In this document: positions 18,558 through 27,162 of the stretch, in pieces
Layout: each line of letters starts with the position of its first letter
Numbering within the stretch: position 1 is the first letter of the stretch
Assembly (NCBI RefSeq): GCF_002006995.1
Contig: NZ_MRUL01000002.1
Coordinates: forward strand, 186,001 to 250,000
Length of the DNA stretch: 64,000 bases
Direction of reading: 5' to 3'
Origin: Izhakiella australiensis
GTDB taxonomy: Bacteria; Pseudomonadota; Gammaproteobacteria; Enterobacterales; Enterobacteriaceae
Made by a program: the position numbers and the translations under genes
The notes under the pieces: generated by a model
The model's input: only the letters and a program-made list of their open reading frames with translations
Database searches by the model: none
What the model was told of the DNA's origin: nothing

Positions 18558-20492
18558 ATGTTCCAGGATAATCCGCTGCTCGCGCAGCTTAAAGAGAAGC
18601 TTCACTCCCAGACACCGCGCGTTGAAGGGGTAGTGAAAGGCACGGAAAAAGGCTTTGGCTTTCTCGAAGTAGACTCACAGAAAAGTTACTTCATCCCACC
18701 GCCGTTTATGAAAAAAGTGATGCACGGCGATCGCGTGGTGGCCATCCTGCAAACCGATAAAGACCGTGAAATCGCCGACCCGGAAACCCTGGTAGAGCCG
18801 TTTCTTAATCGCTTTGTGGGTCGGGTGCAGAAAAAAGACGACCGCCTGTCAATCGTTCCGGACCATCCGCTGCTGAAAGATGCTATTTCCTGCCGCCCGG
18901 CGCGTGACCTCAACCATGAATTTAAGGCCGGAGACTGGGCCGTTGCCGAGATGCGTCGTCATCCGCTGAAAGGCGACCGCGGTTTTTATGCCGAGCTGAC
19001 CGAATATATCACCTTTGGCGACGATCATCTGGCGCCGTGGTGGGTGACCCTGTCACGCCACAATCTGGAGCGCGAAGCCCCGGCTGAGGTTGCGACAGAG
19101 ATGCTCGACGAGCCAATGCAGCGCGACGATTTAACCGCCCTCGACTTTATTACCATTGATAGCGCCAGCACCGTCGATATGGATGATGCGCTGTATGTGG
19201 CAGAGATGCCCGATGGCGAGCTGCAGCTGACTATCGCCATTGCCGATCCGACCGCCTGGGTTGCCGCCGATAGCAAACTGGACCGCATTGCGGCTGAGCG
19301 CGCGTTTACCAACTACCTGCCGGGCTTTAATATCCCTATGCTGCCGCGCCAGCTTTCAGATGACTGGTGTTCGCTGCGTCCTGACGAGCGTCGTCCTGCG
19401 CTGGTTTGCCGCGTCACCGTCGCCAAAGACGGCACGCTGAGGGATGACATTCATTTCTTTGGCGCCTGGATCGAATCTAAAGCGAAGCTGGCCTATGACG
19501 ACGTTTCTGACTGGCTGGAAAATAGCGGCAGCTGGCAGCCGCCAGGCGACGCAATAGCCAACCAGATCCGCCTGCTGCACCGCGTTAGCCTCGCCCGCAG
19601 CGAATGGCGCCAGACGCACGCGCTGGTATTTAAAGATCGTCCGGATTACCGCTTCCTGTTGGGTGAACAAGGTGAGGTGCTGGATATCGTCACCGAACAG
19701 CGCCGTAGCGCCAATCGCATGGTAGAAGAAGCAATGATCGCCGCAAACATCTGCGCGGCGACGGTATTACGTGATCGGCTGGGCTTTGGCGTTTACAACG
19801 TCCACCTCGGTTTCGATGCCGCCAACGCCGAACAGGCCAGTGCCGTGCTGGCTAATCACGGCGTCAGCGCTGACCCGCAAGCCATTGTCACCCTTGAAGG
19901 TTTTCGCACGCTGCGCAGAGAGCTGGACCGGCTGCCTACGCAGTTCCTCGACAACCGCATCCGCCGCTTCCAGTCCTTCGCCGAGATCAGCAGCGAACCC
20001 GGCCCGCACTTTGGCCTTGGCCTGGAGGCTTACGCCACCTGGACGTCGCCGATCCGCAAATATGGCGACATGCTTAACCACCGCCTGCTGAAAGCGATTA
20101 TCCGCGGTGAACAGGGCCAACGCCCGGCGGCGGAAATCACTCAGAAGATGAGCGAGCGCCGGCGCCTCAATCGCATGGCCGAGCGCGATGTCGGCGACTG
20201 GCTGTACGCCCGTTTCCTGCAAAGCTCGGCCGGAACCGATAAACGCTTCAGCGCGGAGATTATCGACGTTTCACGCGGCGGTATGCGTATCCGCCTGCTG
20301 GACAACGGCGCGGTGGCCTTTATCCCTGCGCCCTTCCTGCACGCGGTCCGTGATGAACTGGTTTGCAGCCAGGAAAACGGCACTGTCGAAATCAAGGGCC
20401 AGGTTAACTGGCGCGTGTCGGACGTCATCGCGATCACCATCGCCGAAGTGCGCATGGAAACCCGCAGCATTGTCGCCCGCCCGGCGGCATAG
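18558..20492 (+). CDS. rnb: exoribonuclease II
   Basis: Processive 3'-to-5' exoribonuclease that degrades single-stranded RNA to 5'-mononucleotides. Length is 644 residues, identical to E. coli RNase II. Two N-terminal cold-shock domains (about 20-80 and 85-155) precede the RNB catalytic domain, where Asp201, Asp207, Asp209 and Asp210 ([10 protein letters not shown]) are the metal ligands. The C-terminal S1 domain lies at about 560-640. It is transcribed alone, followed by a GC hairpin. Confidence 0.98.
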   Translation: MFQDNPLLAQLKEKLHSQTPRVEGVVKGTEKGFGFLEVDSQKSYFIPPPFMKKVMHGDRVVAILQTDKDREIADPETLVEPFLNRFVGRVQKKDDRLSIVPDHPLLKDAISCRPARDLNHEFKAGDWAVAEMRRHPLKGDRGFYAELTEYITFGDDHLAPWWVTLSRHNLEREAPAEVATEMLDEPMQRDDLTALDFITIDSASTVDMDDALYVAEMPDGELQLTIAIADPTAWVAADSKLDRIAAERAFTNYLPGFNIPMLPRQLSDDWCSLRPDERRPALVCRVTVAKDGTLRDDIHFFGAWIESKAKLAYDDVSDWLENSGSWQPPGDAIANQIRLLHRVSLARSEWRQTHALVFKDRPDYRFLLGEQGEVLDIVTEQRRSANRMVEEAMIAANICAATVLRDRLGFGVYNVHLGFDAANAEQASAVLANHGVSADPQAIVTLEGFRTLRRELDRLPTQFLDNRIRRFQSFAEISSEPGPHFGLGLEAYATWTSPIRKYGDMLNHRLLKAIIRGEQGQRPAAEITQKMSERRRLNRMAERDVGDWLYARFLQSSAGTDKRFSAEIIDVSRGGMRIRLLDNGAVAFIPAPFLHAVRDELVCSQENGTVEIKGQVNWRVSDVIAITIAEVRMETRSIVARPAA

Positions 20493-20496
20493 CACT

Positions 20497-20525
20497 CAGG
20501 GTGAGGCTGCAACGGCCTCACCCTG
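20497..20525 (+). terminator. hairpin downstream of rnb
   Basis: CAGGGTGAGGC (20497-20507) pairs perfectly with GCCTCACCCTG (20515-20525). There is no U run after it, so it may act in 3'-end protection rather than as a Rho-independent terminator. Confidence 0.55.
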
Positions 20526-20658
20526 CCATCACGATTAAAAACGCCTGTTAATTCACAAATTCCTCAGCAAATACCACCGCTAACAAATAATTACATTACT
20601 TTTAATTTGCCATAAACCTTTCTGATGCGTCATCAGTGGGATGACAAGGAGTGAAGTA

Positions 20659-22725
20659 ATGAAGAACGTCAAGTCCGGCTTGATCTGGATCGCGGTGGCG
20701 TTAATCGGCGCCGCTGCCTTTGCGATGCTGGCGCTGAAGCGCGGTGAGCATGTCAACGCGCTCTGGCTGGTAGTCACCGCCGTTGCCTGTTACTGCATTG
20801 CATACCGTTTTTACAGCCTGTTTATTTCGCGACGTATTTTTGAATTAAATGATAACCGCCTGACGCCCGCCGAACGCTATAACGACGGGCTTGATTATGT
20901 TCCGACCAATAAATGGGTGCTGTTCGGCCATCATTTTGCTGCCATCGCCGGCGCCGGGCCGCTGGTTGGTCCGGTTCTGGCGGCACAGATGGGTTTTTTA
21001 CCTGGCACTATCTGGATCCTGGTCGGCGTGGTATTTGCCGGCGCCGTGCAGGATTTTCTCATTCTGTTTATTTCCACCCGCCGCGATGGCCGTTCACTTG
21101 GTGAAATGGCGCGTCAGGAGCTGGGCCCTTTTGCCGGGGTGGTTACCATGCTGGGCGCTTTTGGCGTCATGATAATCATTTTGTCGGCGCTGGCTCTGGT
21201 GGTAGTGAAGGCGCTGTCTAACAGTCCATGGGGACTGTTTACTATTGCCGCCACCCTTCCTATCGCCCTGCTGATGGGCATCTATATGCGCTTTATCCGC
21301 CCGGGTCGCATTCTGGAGGTATCGATTATCGGCTTTGTGCTGATGATGGCCGCGATCGTTTATGGCGGCACGGTCGCTCAGGACCCATTCTGGGGACCGT
21401 TCTTTACCCTGAAGGGCACCACCCTGACCTGGGTTCTGGTGATTTACGGATTCGTTGCCTCAGTGCTGCCTGTCTGGCTGCTGCTGGCGCCGCGCGATTA
21501 CCTGTCAACCTTCCTTAAAATCGGCGTTATTCTCGGGCTGGCAGTGAGTATTGTTATCGCCATGCCTGATCTGAAAATGCCCGCCGTCACTAAATTTATT
21601 GACGGTAGCGGGCCGGTGTTTGCCGGTAATCTGTTTCCGTTCCTGTTTATAACTATTGCCTGCGGCTCGATTTCCGGCTTCCATGCGCTGGTTTCCAGCG
21701 GCACCACGCCAAAGCTGGTTGAACGGGAAAGTCATATGCGCGTTATTGGCTATGGCGCCATGCTGATGGAGTCATTCGTGGCGATCATGGCACTGATTTG
21801 TGCTTCGGTTATCGATCCCGGCGTCTATTTTGCCCTTAACGCCCCGGCGGCGGTGATTGGCACGACAGTTGAAAACGCCGCGCAGGTGATTAACAGCTGG
21901 GGTTTTGTTCTGACGCCGGAAACCCTGACGCAAATTGCCCATGATGTTGGCGAGACCTCAATACTTTCGCGCGCGGGCGGCGCACCAACCTTCGCCGTCG
22001 GCATGGCGCATATCATCACCGAGGTGGTAAACAGCCGGGCGATGATGGCGTTCTGGTATCATTTTGCCATCCTGTTTGAGGCGCTGTTTATACTCACCGC
22101 CGTTGACGCCGGAACCCGCGCCTGTCGCTTTATGGTGCAAGACTTGGTTGACGTGGTGGTGCCTTCGCTGGCCAATAACCGCTCATGGGCGGGGAACATC
22201 GCGGGTACTGCCGTTGCAGTTGCCGGCTGGGGTTTCTTTGTTTATCAGGGGGTCATCGACCCGCTGGGCGGTATTAACACCCTGTGGCCGCTGTTTGGCA
22301 TCGGTAACCAGATGCTGGCCTCAATGGCGCTGATCCTCGGCACCGTCGTCCTGTTTAAGATGAAAAAACAGCGCTACGCATGGGTTACCGTGCTGCCGAC
22401 AGTCTGGTTGTTTATTACCTCCATGACGGCTGGCTGGCAGAAAATATTCGACGCTAAGCCCGCCGTCGGTTTTCTTGCCCAGGCGAATAAATTTGCCCGT
22501 GGCATCGACAATGACATGGTTATTGCACCAGCAAAAACCATGGCGGACATGCACACCATCGTGATAAGCAACCAAATCAACGCCGCCCTGTGCGGTTTTT
22601 TCATGCTGGTTGCCGTTACCATGCTGATAGCAGCGGTATTTGTGATCCGCAAAGCCTTAGCCAGCAAAACCGCCACCACCCACGAAACCGTGCCGGCGCT
22701 GCGTAATGAGGCGAATCATGTTTAA
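20659..22725 (+). CDS. cstA: CstA/BtsT family transporter (carbon starvation protein)
   Basis: Polytopic inner-membrane protein of 688 residues. The ATG at 20659 is chosen because AAGGAGTGA lies just upstream and the frame then begins MKNVKSGLIW. The family signature blocks FGHHFAAIAGAGPLVGPVLA, LAPRDYLSTFLKIG and FHALVSSGTTPK are intact, with many membrane helices. Known members are CstA (peptide or pyruvate uptake under carbon starvation) and BtsT/YjiY (pyruvate:H+ symporter). I cannot tell which of the two is the true orthologue, so the symbol is provisional. The next gene, ybdD-like, overlaps its 3' end by 8 bases, the usual pairing for this family. Confidence 0.85.
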   Translation: MKNVKSGLIWIAVALIGAAAFAMLALKRGEHVNALWLVVTAVACYCIAYRFYSLFISRRIFELNDNRLTPAERYNDGLDYVPTNKWVLFGHHFAAIAGAGPLVGPVLAAQMGFLPGTIWILVGVVFAGAVQDFLILFISTRRDGRSLGEMARQELGPFAGVVTMLGAFGVMIIILSALALVVVKALSNSPWGLFTIAATLPIALLMGIYMRFIRPGRILEVSIIGFVLMMAAIVYGGTVAQDPFWGPFFTLKGTTLTWVLVIYGFVASVLPVWLLLAPRDYLSTFLKIGVILGLAVSIVIAMPDLKMPAVTKFIDGSGPVFAGNLFPFLFITIACGSISGFHALVSSGTTPKLVERESHMRVIGYGAMLMESFVAIMALICASVIDPGVYFALNAPAAVIGTTVENAAQVINSWGFVLTPETLTQIAHDVGETSILSRAGGAPTFAVGMAHIITEVVNSRAMMAFWYHFAILFEALFILTAVDAGTRACRFMVQDLVDVVVPSLANNRSWAGNIAGTAVAVAGWGFFVYQGVIDPLGGINTLWPLFGIGNQMLASMALILGTVVLFKMKKQRYAWVTVLPTVWLFITSMTAGWQKIFDAKPAVGFLAQANKFARGIDNDMVIAPAKTMADMHTIVISNQINAALCGFFMLVAVTMLIAAVFVIRKALASKTATTHETVPALRNEANHV

Positions 22726-23011
22726 TGCAGCGAAAGCATGGGTGCGACCTGCTACGCCTGGTCGGTTTAAAACGTTCACGCCGCTTAATGCAGCAGACAT
22801 TAAGCCGCAGACAGGCTGGCGCCTGCTGTTAAGCCGGCTAATGCAAAGCTTTCGGCTGATGGTTGGCGTGCGTGACTACCAGACCTACTTGCAGCATATG
22901 CAGCGCATGCACCCAGAGAAAACACCGATGACCGCCCGTGAATTTTATCGTTATTGCGTCGACGCGCGTTTTCCTACTAAGCCTGGCTCCCCCGGCAGAT
23001 GTCCGTGTTAA
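22718..23011 (+). CDS. YbdD/YjiX family protein with extended N-terminus
   Basis: Protein of 97 residues. The C-terminal ~55 residues (MVGVRDYQTYLQHMQRMHPEK ... EFYRYCVDARF) match the DUF466 YbdD/YjiX family, which is normally about 65 residues. The N-terminal ~40 residues are extra and contain a basic amphipathic stretch. The ATG at 22718 overlaps the cstA-like stop by 8 bases; a later in-frame Met at about residue 43 would give a near-normal family length. Members of this family are encoded next to CstA/BtsT transporters; their function is unknown. Confidence 0.8.
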   Translation: MFNAAKAWVRPATPGRFKTFTPLNAADIKPQTGWRLLLSRLMQSFRLMVGVRDYQTYLQHMQRMHPEKTPMTAREFYRYCVDARFPTKPGSPGRCPC

Positions 23012-23019
23012 AAATATTA

Positions 23020-23045
23020 CCCCGGGGCAAACCCGGGGAATTTTC
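23020..23045 (+). terminator. Rho-independent terminator of the cstA-ybdD pair
   Basis: CCCCGGG (23020-23026) pairs with CCCGGGG (23032-23038) around a GCAAA loop and is followed by AATTTTCC. It lies 9 bases after the ybdD-like stop. Confidence 0.75.
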
Positions 23046-23120
23046 CACTCATCGGGCCTGCTTGATAATAAAAAATATATTCACCCAGTATCTTGTAACG
23101 GTACAGATAGCCGAATACTG

Positions 23121-23130
23121 TTGCTAAAAT
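23121..23130 (+). promoter_or_regulatory. candidate extended -10 promoter of pdeR/rpfR
   Basis: GTTGCTAAAAT contains an extended -10 (TGC-TAAAAT, hexamer 23125-23130) 43 bases before the ATG at 23174. No good -35 is visible, which would suit an extended -10 or sigma-S promoter. Hand-read only. Confidence 0.4.
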
Positions 23131-23173
23131 AAAGAGATATGCCTGCACATTGCCACGGCCTGAGGAGTTAAAA

Positions 23174-25150
23174 ATGACCGATGAGTTGGGTCAAACGTTG
23201 CTATACACCTGTTTTGGCACGACCTGCCCCCATTGGCGTCTGACTTCTGACAGCGATGCCCTGCGATTTGCCGAGGACGAAAAGTCGCAGACTAGCCTTG
23301 CGGTTGCGCTAACCGCGCCGCAGGCCAGCCTTATTCGCACCATGACGGTAATTACCTCCAGCGTAAACATAAGCCTGCGCATCCAGGGTGAAGAACTGCA
23401 CTTGCATCTGGTTGGCCGAAAAATCAATCAGAACGAATGGGCGGGAACCGCCTCCGCCTGGGGAGACAGCTCAGCCGTTGCGCGCGATTTAATCCACGGT
23501 TTGTCGTTCGCCGAGCAGGTGGTTTCTGAAGCAAACTCCGTTATTGTGATCGTTGATCGACGCGGTAATATTCAACGCTTTAACCGTCTCAGCGAAGAGT
23601 ACACCGGTCTGAGGGAACAGGAGGTTATCGGCCGTAACGTATTTCAGCTGTTCATGACCAAGCAGGAAGCTGCCGCATCGCGCCGCAATATCACCGGCTT
23701 TTTCCGTAACGGCGAGTCCTATGAAGTTGAACGCTGGATCAAAACCAAACGCGGGCAGCGGCTGTTCCTGTTTCGTAATAAATTTGTTCACAGCGGCAGC
23801 GGTCGCAACGAAGTATTCCTGATCTGCTCCGGAACCGATATTACCGAAGAACGCCGCGCGCAGGAGCGCCTGCGGGTACTGGCGAATACCGATACCATCA
23901 CCGGGCTGCCCAACCGCAACGCCATTACGCAAGAGATTACTGAAGCGCTTGAACAACGCGGCGATAGCGAAGTCGGCCTGATCTATCTTGACCTGGATAA
24001 CTTTAAAAAGGTCAATGATGCCTACGGCCATATGTTCGGCGACCGATTGCTGCAGGCCGTTTCTCAGGCGATACAAAGCTGCCTGGAAAAAGAACAGGCG
24101 CTGGCGCGACTTGGCGGTGATGAGTTTTTGATCCTGGTGGAAGATACCAGTAAAACGGCGCTAATCGGCATTGCTGAACGTATTCTGGAACGGTTAAAGC
24201 AGCCGTTCCGCATTGGTCTGATTGAGGTTTATTCCGGCTGCTCAATAGGCATTGCCATCAGTCCACAGCATGGCGAGGACAGAGAAAGCCTGATCCGCAA
24301 TGCAGACACCGCCATGTATACGGCAAAAGAGAACGGTCGCGGCAAATTCTGCCTGTTCAGCGCCGAGATGAATCAGCGGGTGTTCGAATATATCTGGCTC
24401 GACACTAACCTGCGCAAGGCGCTGGAACACCAGCAGCTGGTTATCCACTATCAGCCCAAAATCGATACCAACGGCCATGTCGACAGTGCTGAGGCACTGG
24501 TGCGCTGGAACTCGCCTGAACGTGGGCTGGTTCCGCCCGCCAGCTTTATTCCCTACGCAGAGGAATCGGGAGTGATTGTGCCGCTTGGTCGCTGGGTGCT
24601 ACTTAGCGTGCTGGCGCAGATTGCTGAATGGCGCCGTAAGGGAATTAATCTGCGAATCGCCGTTAACGTGTCGCCACGACAGCTGATAGACCATAGCTTA
24701 TACAATGAGTTGAAAAAAGCGCTTGAAGATGCACAGCTGACCGGCTGCCCGCTGGATATTGAGCTGACCGAGAGCTGCCTGATCGAAAATGAAGAGCAGG
24801 CGCTGGCTGTAATGCAGCTATTTCGCCAGCTGGGCGCGCAAATTCATCTGGATGATTTCGGCACCGGCTATTCCTCGCTTTCTCAACTCACGCGTTTCCC
24901 GATTAACGCCATTAAGCTGGACCAAAGCTTTGTCAGAGGGGTCAATCTCCAGCCTGTTTCGCAGTCGCTGGTGCGCGCTATCGTGGCCGTCGCCAGCGCG
25001 TTGGATCTGTGCGTGATCGCCGAGGGTATTGAAACCGTTGAAGAAGATAAGTTTGTTATTGCTAACGGGGTGAATATTCGGCAGGGTTTTCTACATGCAA
25101 AGCCAATGTCCGCAGAAGCATTGGAACACTGGCTTAAGCAACGTAAATAA
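23174..25150 (+). CDS. pdeR: c-di-GMP phosphodiesterase PdeR/RpfR (FI-PAS-GGDEF-EAL)
   Basis: Cytoplasmic c-di-GMP enzyme of 658 residues, near-identical in layout to E. coli PdeR (Gmr/YciR) and to RpfR of Cronobacter and Burkholderia. Domains: N-terminal RpfF-interaction (FI) domain at about 1-95, PAS at about 110-225, GGDEF with an intact GGDEF motif at 314-318, and EAL with EAL at 440-442 and DDFGTG at 560-565. In RpfR the PAS domain binds cis-2-dodecenoic acid (BDSF), which stimulates the EAL phosphodiesterase. The start at 23174 follows a GAGGAG ribosome-binding site. rpfF is convergent 17 bases downstream, so this protein most likely acts as the receptor (RpfR) of a DSF system here. Confidence 0.95.
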   Translation: MTDELGQTLLYTCFGTTCPHWRLTSDSDALRFAEDEKSQTSLAVALTAPQASLIRTMTVITSSVNISLRIQGEELHLHLVGRKINQNEWAGTASAWGDSSAVARDLIHGLSFAEQVVSEANSVIVIVDRRGNIQRFNRLSEEYTGLREQEVIGRNVFQLFMTKQEAAASRRNITGFFRNGESYEVERWIKTKRGQRLFLFRNKFVHSGSGRNEVFLICSGTDITEERRAQERLRVLANTDTITGLPNRNAITQEITEALEQRGDSEVGLIYLDLDNFKKVNDAYGHMFGDRLLQAVSQAIQSCLEKEQALARLGGDEFLILVEDTSKTALIGIAERILERLKQPFRIGLIEVYSGCSIGIAISPQHGEDRESLIRNADTAMYTAKENGRGKFCLFSAEMNQRVFEYIWLDTNLRKALEHQQLVIHYQPKIDTNGHVDSAEALVRWNSPERGLVPPASFIPYAEESGVIVPLGRWVLLSVLAQIAEWRRKGINLRIAVNVSPRQLIDHSLYNELKKALEDAQLTGCPLDIELTESCLIENEEQALAVMQLFRQLGAQIHLDDFGTGYSSLSQLTRFPINAIKLDQSFVRGVNLQPVSQSLVRAIVAVASALDLCVIAEGIETVEEDKFVIANGVNIRQGFLHAKPMSAEALEHWLKQRK

Positions 25151-25167
25151 CGACGGGGATTACTGCG

Positions 25168-26037
25168 TTAGCCAGCTTTACGCAATATCTGTGCGCTATG
25201 GCGATTTTGCAATAATACCAGCCGCTCCATGTAAGCAAGATCTTTAGCGTCGATAGTGAATGCTGAATCGACCCAGTCTTCCGTAATGTCCATCAGCTCT
25301 GAGCGACTTAGCTGCAAAACGCGCTGACGGGCGCGCAGCATTGCCTTAACACCGTTAAGCTTGGGCGACAGCGTATCGATGAAGGTACGAGTGGCGCGAT
25401 ACCCCTCCCCTGGCTGGAAAAGTTTATCGACCAGCCCGCGGGTTTCGAACCATTCCCCGGTATGGGCCTCCCCTTCACAAATCAGCTCTTCCGCCAGCCT
25501 CATACCCGCGCGTCGGGCAACCAGCGAGTAGCCGCCCATACCGGGAAACAGGTTAAACGCAATTTCCGGAAAGCCCATGCGCGCGGTATTCTGCGCCAGG
25601 ATAAAGTGATGGGCCAGCGCCGCCTCAAATCCGCCCCCCAGCGCGCTTCCTTCAACCATTGCCAGCGTCACCGCACCGGTATCAAAGCCGCGCGCGGCAG
25701 CATGAACGCAATCAACGCAGGCACGCGCATAGGCGCGCAGCGCTTCACGACGGCCAGATTTAATTGACTCGACAAAAAAGCGTAAATCTCCGCCAACGTT
25801 GAACATCGAGGGTACCAGCGAGCCGGTGACCCAGAAATCAATCCTGAGCCCTGAACGCTGAGCCGCGTAACTGAGGTTCATAATTTCCTCGATTAGCGCA
25901 TGATTAAAATTCGGCCGGGGCTGAGAACGCAACAGCATCCACATCGTGTGGCGCTCCTCCTCATAGTAAGCAGAAAGTTGCGTGTTATCGCCAGCTTCGG
26001 TAAACAGTCGGCAGGTGGTCTGATTAATTACTGTCAT
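25168..26037 (-). CDS. rpfF: RpfF, DSF-family fatty-acid signal synthase (crotonase fold)
   Basis: Enoyl-CoA hydratase/crotonase-fold enzyme of 289 residues, the same length as Xanthomonas RpfF. RpfF dehydrates 3-hydroxyacyl-ACP and cleaves the thioester to release a cis-2-unsaturated fatty acid used as a diffusible signal. Both catalytic glutamates are present: Glu138 in ALGGGFEAAL and Glu158 in MGFPE (141 and 161 in Xanthomonas). The blocks FNVGGDLRFFVE, LFPGMGGYS and ITEDWVDSA also match RpfF rather than ordinary crotonases. A GAGGATAC ribosome-binding site precedes the ATG. It is convergent with the pdeR/rpfR receptor gene, the known pairing in Cronobacter and Burkholderia. The chain length of the product cannot be read from sequence. 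Confidence 0.9.
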   Translation of the reverse strand: MTVINQTTCRLFTEAGDNTQLSAYYEEERHTMWMLLRSQPRPNFNHALIEEIMNLSYAAQRSGLRIDFWVTGSLVPSMFNVGGDLRFFVESIKSGRREALRAYARACVDCVHAAARGFDTGAVTLAMVEGSALGGGFEAALAHHFILAQNTARMGFPEIAFNLFPGMGGYSLVARRAGMRLAEELICEGEAHTGEWFETRGLVDKLFQPGEGYRATRTFIDTLSPKLNGVKAMLRARQRVLQLSRSELMDITEDWVDSAFTIDAKDLAYMERLVLLQNRHSAQILRKAG

Positions 26038-26518
26038 AGTCGTATCCTCAATTATTAATGCGTCATTCGCATTGCCAGACTAATCCAGACTGCCGACTCA
26101 CTAAACGGGTGGTTGATTTCCATTGCAAAAATATATGGAGCACGTTTAATTTCCGCAGTGGAAAACATCGTTATAATTAAGAAAAACTTTATTTATGACC
26201 TTGATATTGCAGCCGTAAAAAAATTCACTGAGCGCTGATTATAAAGAATTTCTTTCCAAATCCGCCCACTTTGCTTTCAGACTATTTACCTGTGAAAGTA
26301 ACCAGCATTCGCTAAACTTTGCTAAGGTTAATGCTACGCAAGGTGATAATTAGCCCGGTTTCTTTTAATCCTCTGGCCAGGCAGACGCATCACGCTGTGA
26401 TTGAGCGACCGCGGTCGCCAGACAGGGAATTCCACCGTTTTAACGGTAAACCAACATGTTACGCAGATTGCGCATAATAAATACTCAGGCAACACTGCAG
26501 CTGTTTCAAAGGAGAGAG
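26038..26518. other. divergent intergenic region (rpfF / osmB)
   Basis: A 481-base AT-rich gap that must carry the promoters of rpfF (leftward) and osmB (rightward). The osmB ribosome-binding site AAGGAG lies just before 26519. I see no further open frame, repeat or terminator. In E. coli the corresponding position between pdeR and osmB holds yciZ and yciT, which are absent here. Confidence 0.45.
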
Positions 26519-26740
26519 ATGATGAATACAATGACTAAGCGCCTTACGGCCGTTGCGCTGGCGACCACGCTGGCAGTTTCTCTGGCAGGTTGTTCACACT
26601 GGTCAAAACGCGATAGAAATACCGCGATTGGTGCCGGGGTTGGCGCAGTAGGTGGCCACGTTCTGACCAATGGCAGCGGAGTGGGAACGCTGGGCGGAGC
26701 GGCGGTGGGTGGCATTATCGGCCATCAGGTGAGTAAGTAA
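26519..26740 (+). CDS. osmB: osmotically inducible lipoprotein OsmB
   Basis: Small outer-membrane lipoprotein of 73 residues (E. coli 72). The signal peptide ends in the lipobox SLAGC with Cys25 as the lipidated residue, followed by SHWSKRDRNTAIGAG and a Gly-rich glycine-zipper-like region (GAGVGAVGG ... GGAAVGGIIGHQVSK). Two adjacent ATGs follow AAGGAGAGAG; the first is used. In E. coli it is induced by osmotic stress and stationary phase (RcsB and RpoS). Confidence 0.93.
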   Translation: MMNTMTKRLTAVALATTLAVSLAGCSHWSKRDRNTAIGAGVGAVGGHVLTNGSGVGTLGGAAVGGIIGHQVSK

Positions 26741-26773
26741 TATCAGCGAAAGTCCAGCGCTGACATCGATAAC

Positions 26774-26825
26774 AAGGCCGCAGATTTAAAATATCGGCAA
26801 TTCGACGTTTTAAACCTGCGGCCTT
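26774..26825. terminator. long hairpin between convergent osmB and yciH
   Basis: AAGGCCGCAG-ATTTAAAA at the left pairs with TTTTAAA-C-CTGCGGCCTT at the right, with one mismatch and an inner loop of about 16 bases. Its position between two convergent genes suits a shared bidirectional terminator, but U tracts are short on both sides. Confidence 0.6.
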
Positions 26826-26835
26826 TAAGACAGCG

Positions 26836-27162
26836 TCAACCGCCAGCCAGCTTTACCTGCATTCCTTTACTTTCCAACAGCGATTTTAATAATTCGCGCT
26901 TGTCGCCCTGAATTTCAATCACGCCATCTTTAACCGCACCGCCGCAGCCGCACTTTTTCTTTAATTCGCCGGCAAGCTGCTGCAAAGCCGCGTCGTCAAG
27001 ATCGATGCCGCTGATCAAACTCACGCCCTTGCCCTTACGTCCGCTGGTCTGACGATGGATGCGCACGATGCCATCTCCCCTGGCGCGCGCCGGTTTGACC
27101 TTTTCTTCTTCAATGCGCCCGCTTTCAGTGGAGTAGACCAGACGGCTGTTATTGTCGCGCAT
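26836..27162 (-). CDS. yciH: YciH, SUI1/eIF1-like translation factor
   Basis: Cytoplasmic protein of 108 residues with the SUI1/eIF1 fold in the C-terminal ~75 residues (VRIHRQTSGRKGKGVSLISGI ... KKKCGCGGAVKDGVIEIQGDKRE). The bacterial family can influence start-site fidelity in vitro; its role in the cell is not settled. Its ATG directly follows the pyrF stop, as in E. coli, so the pair is one transcription unit. Confidence 0.95.
   Translation of the reverse strand: MRDNNSRLVYSTESGRIEEEKVKPARARGDGIVRIHRQTSGRKGKGVSLISGIDLDDAALQQLAGELKKKCGCGGAVKDGVIEIQGDKRELLKSLLESKGMQVKLAGG

Noticed and set aside
18558-20521. Several long antisense frames opposite rnb (for example 19767-20222)
   Set aside because: They are typical mirror frames of a GC-rich, codon-biased gene and show no start signals or domains.
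26038-26518. Remnant of yciT or yciZ in the rpfF-osmB gap
   Set aside because: I found no frame or motif resembling a DeoR-type regulator; the gap looks like ordinary AT-rich promoter DNA.
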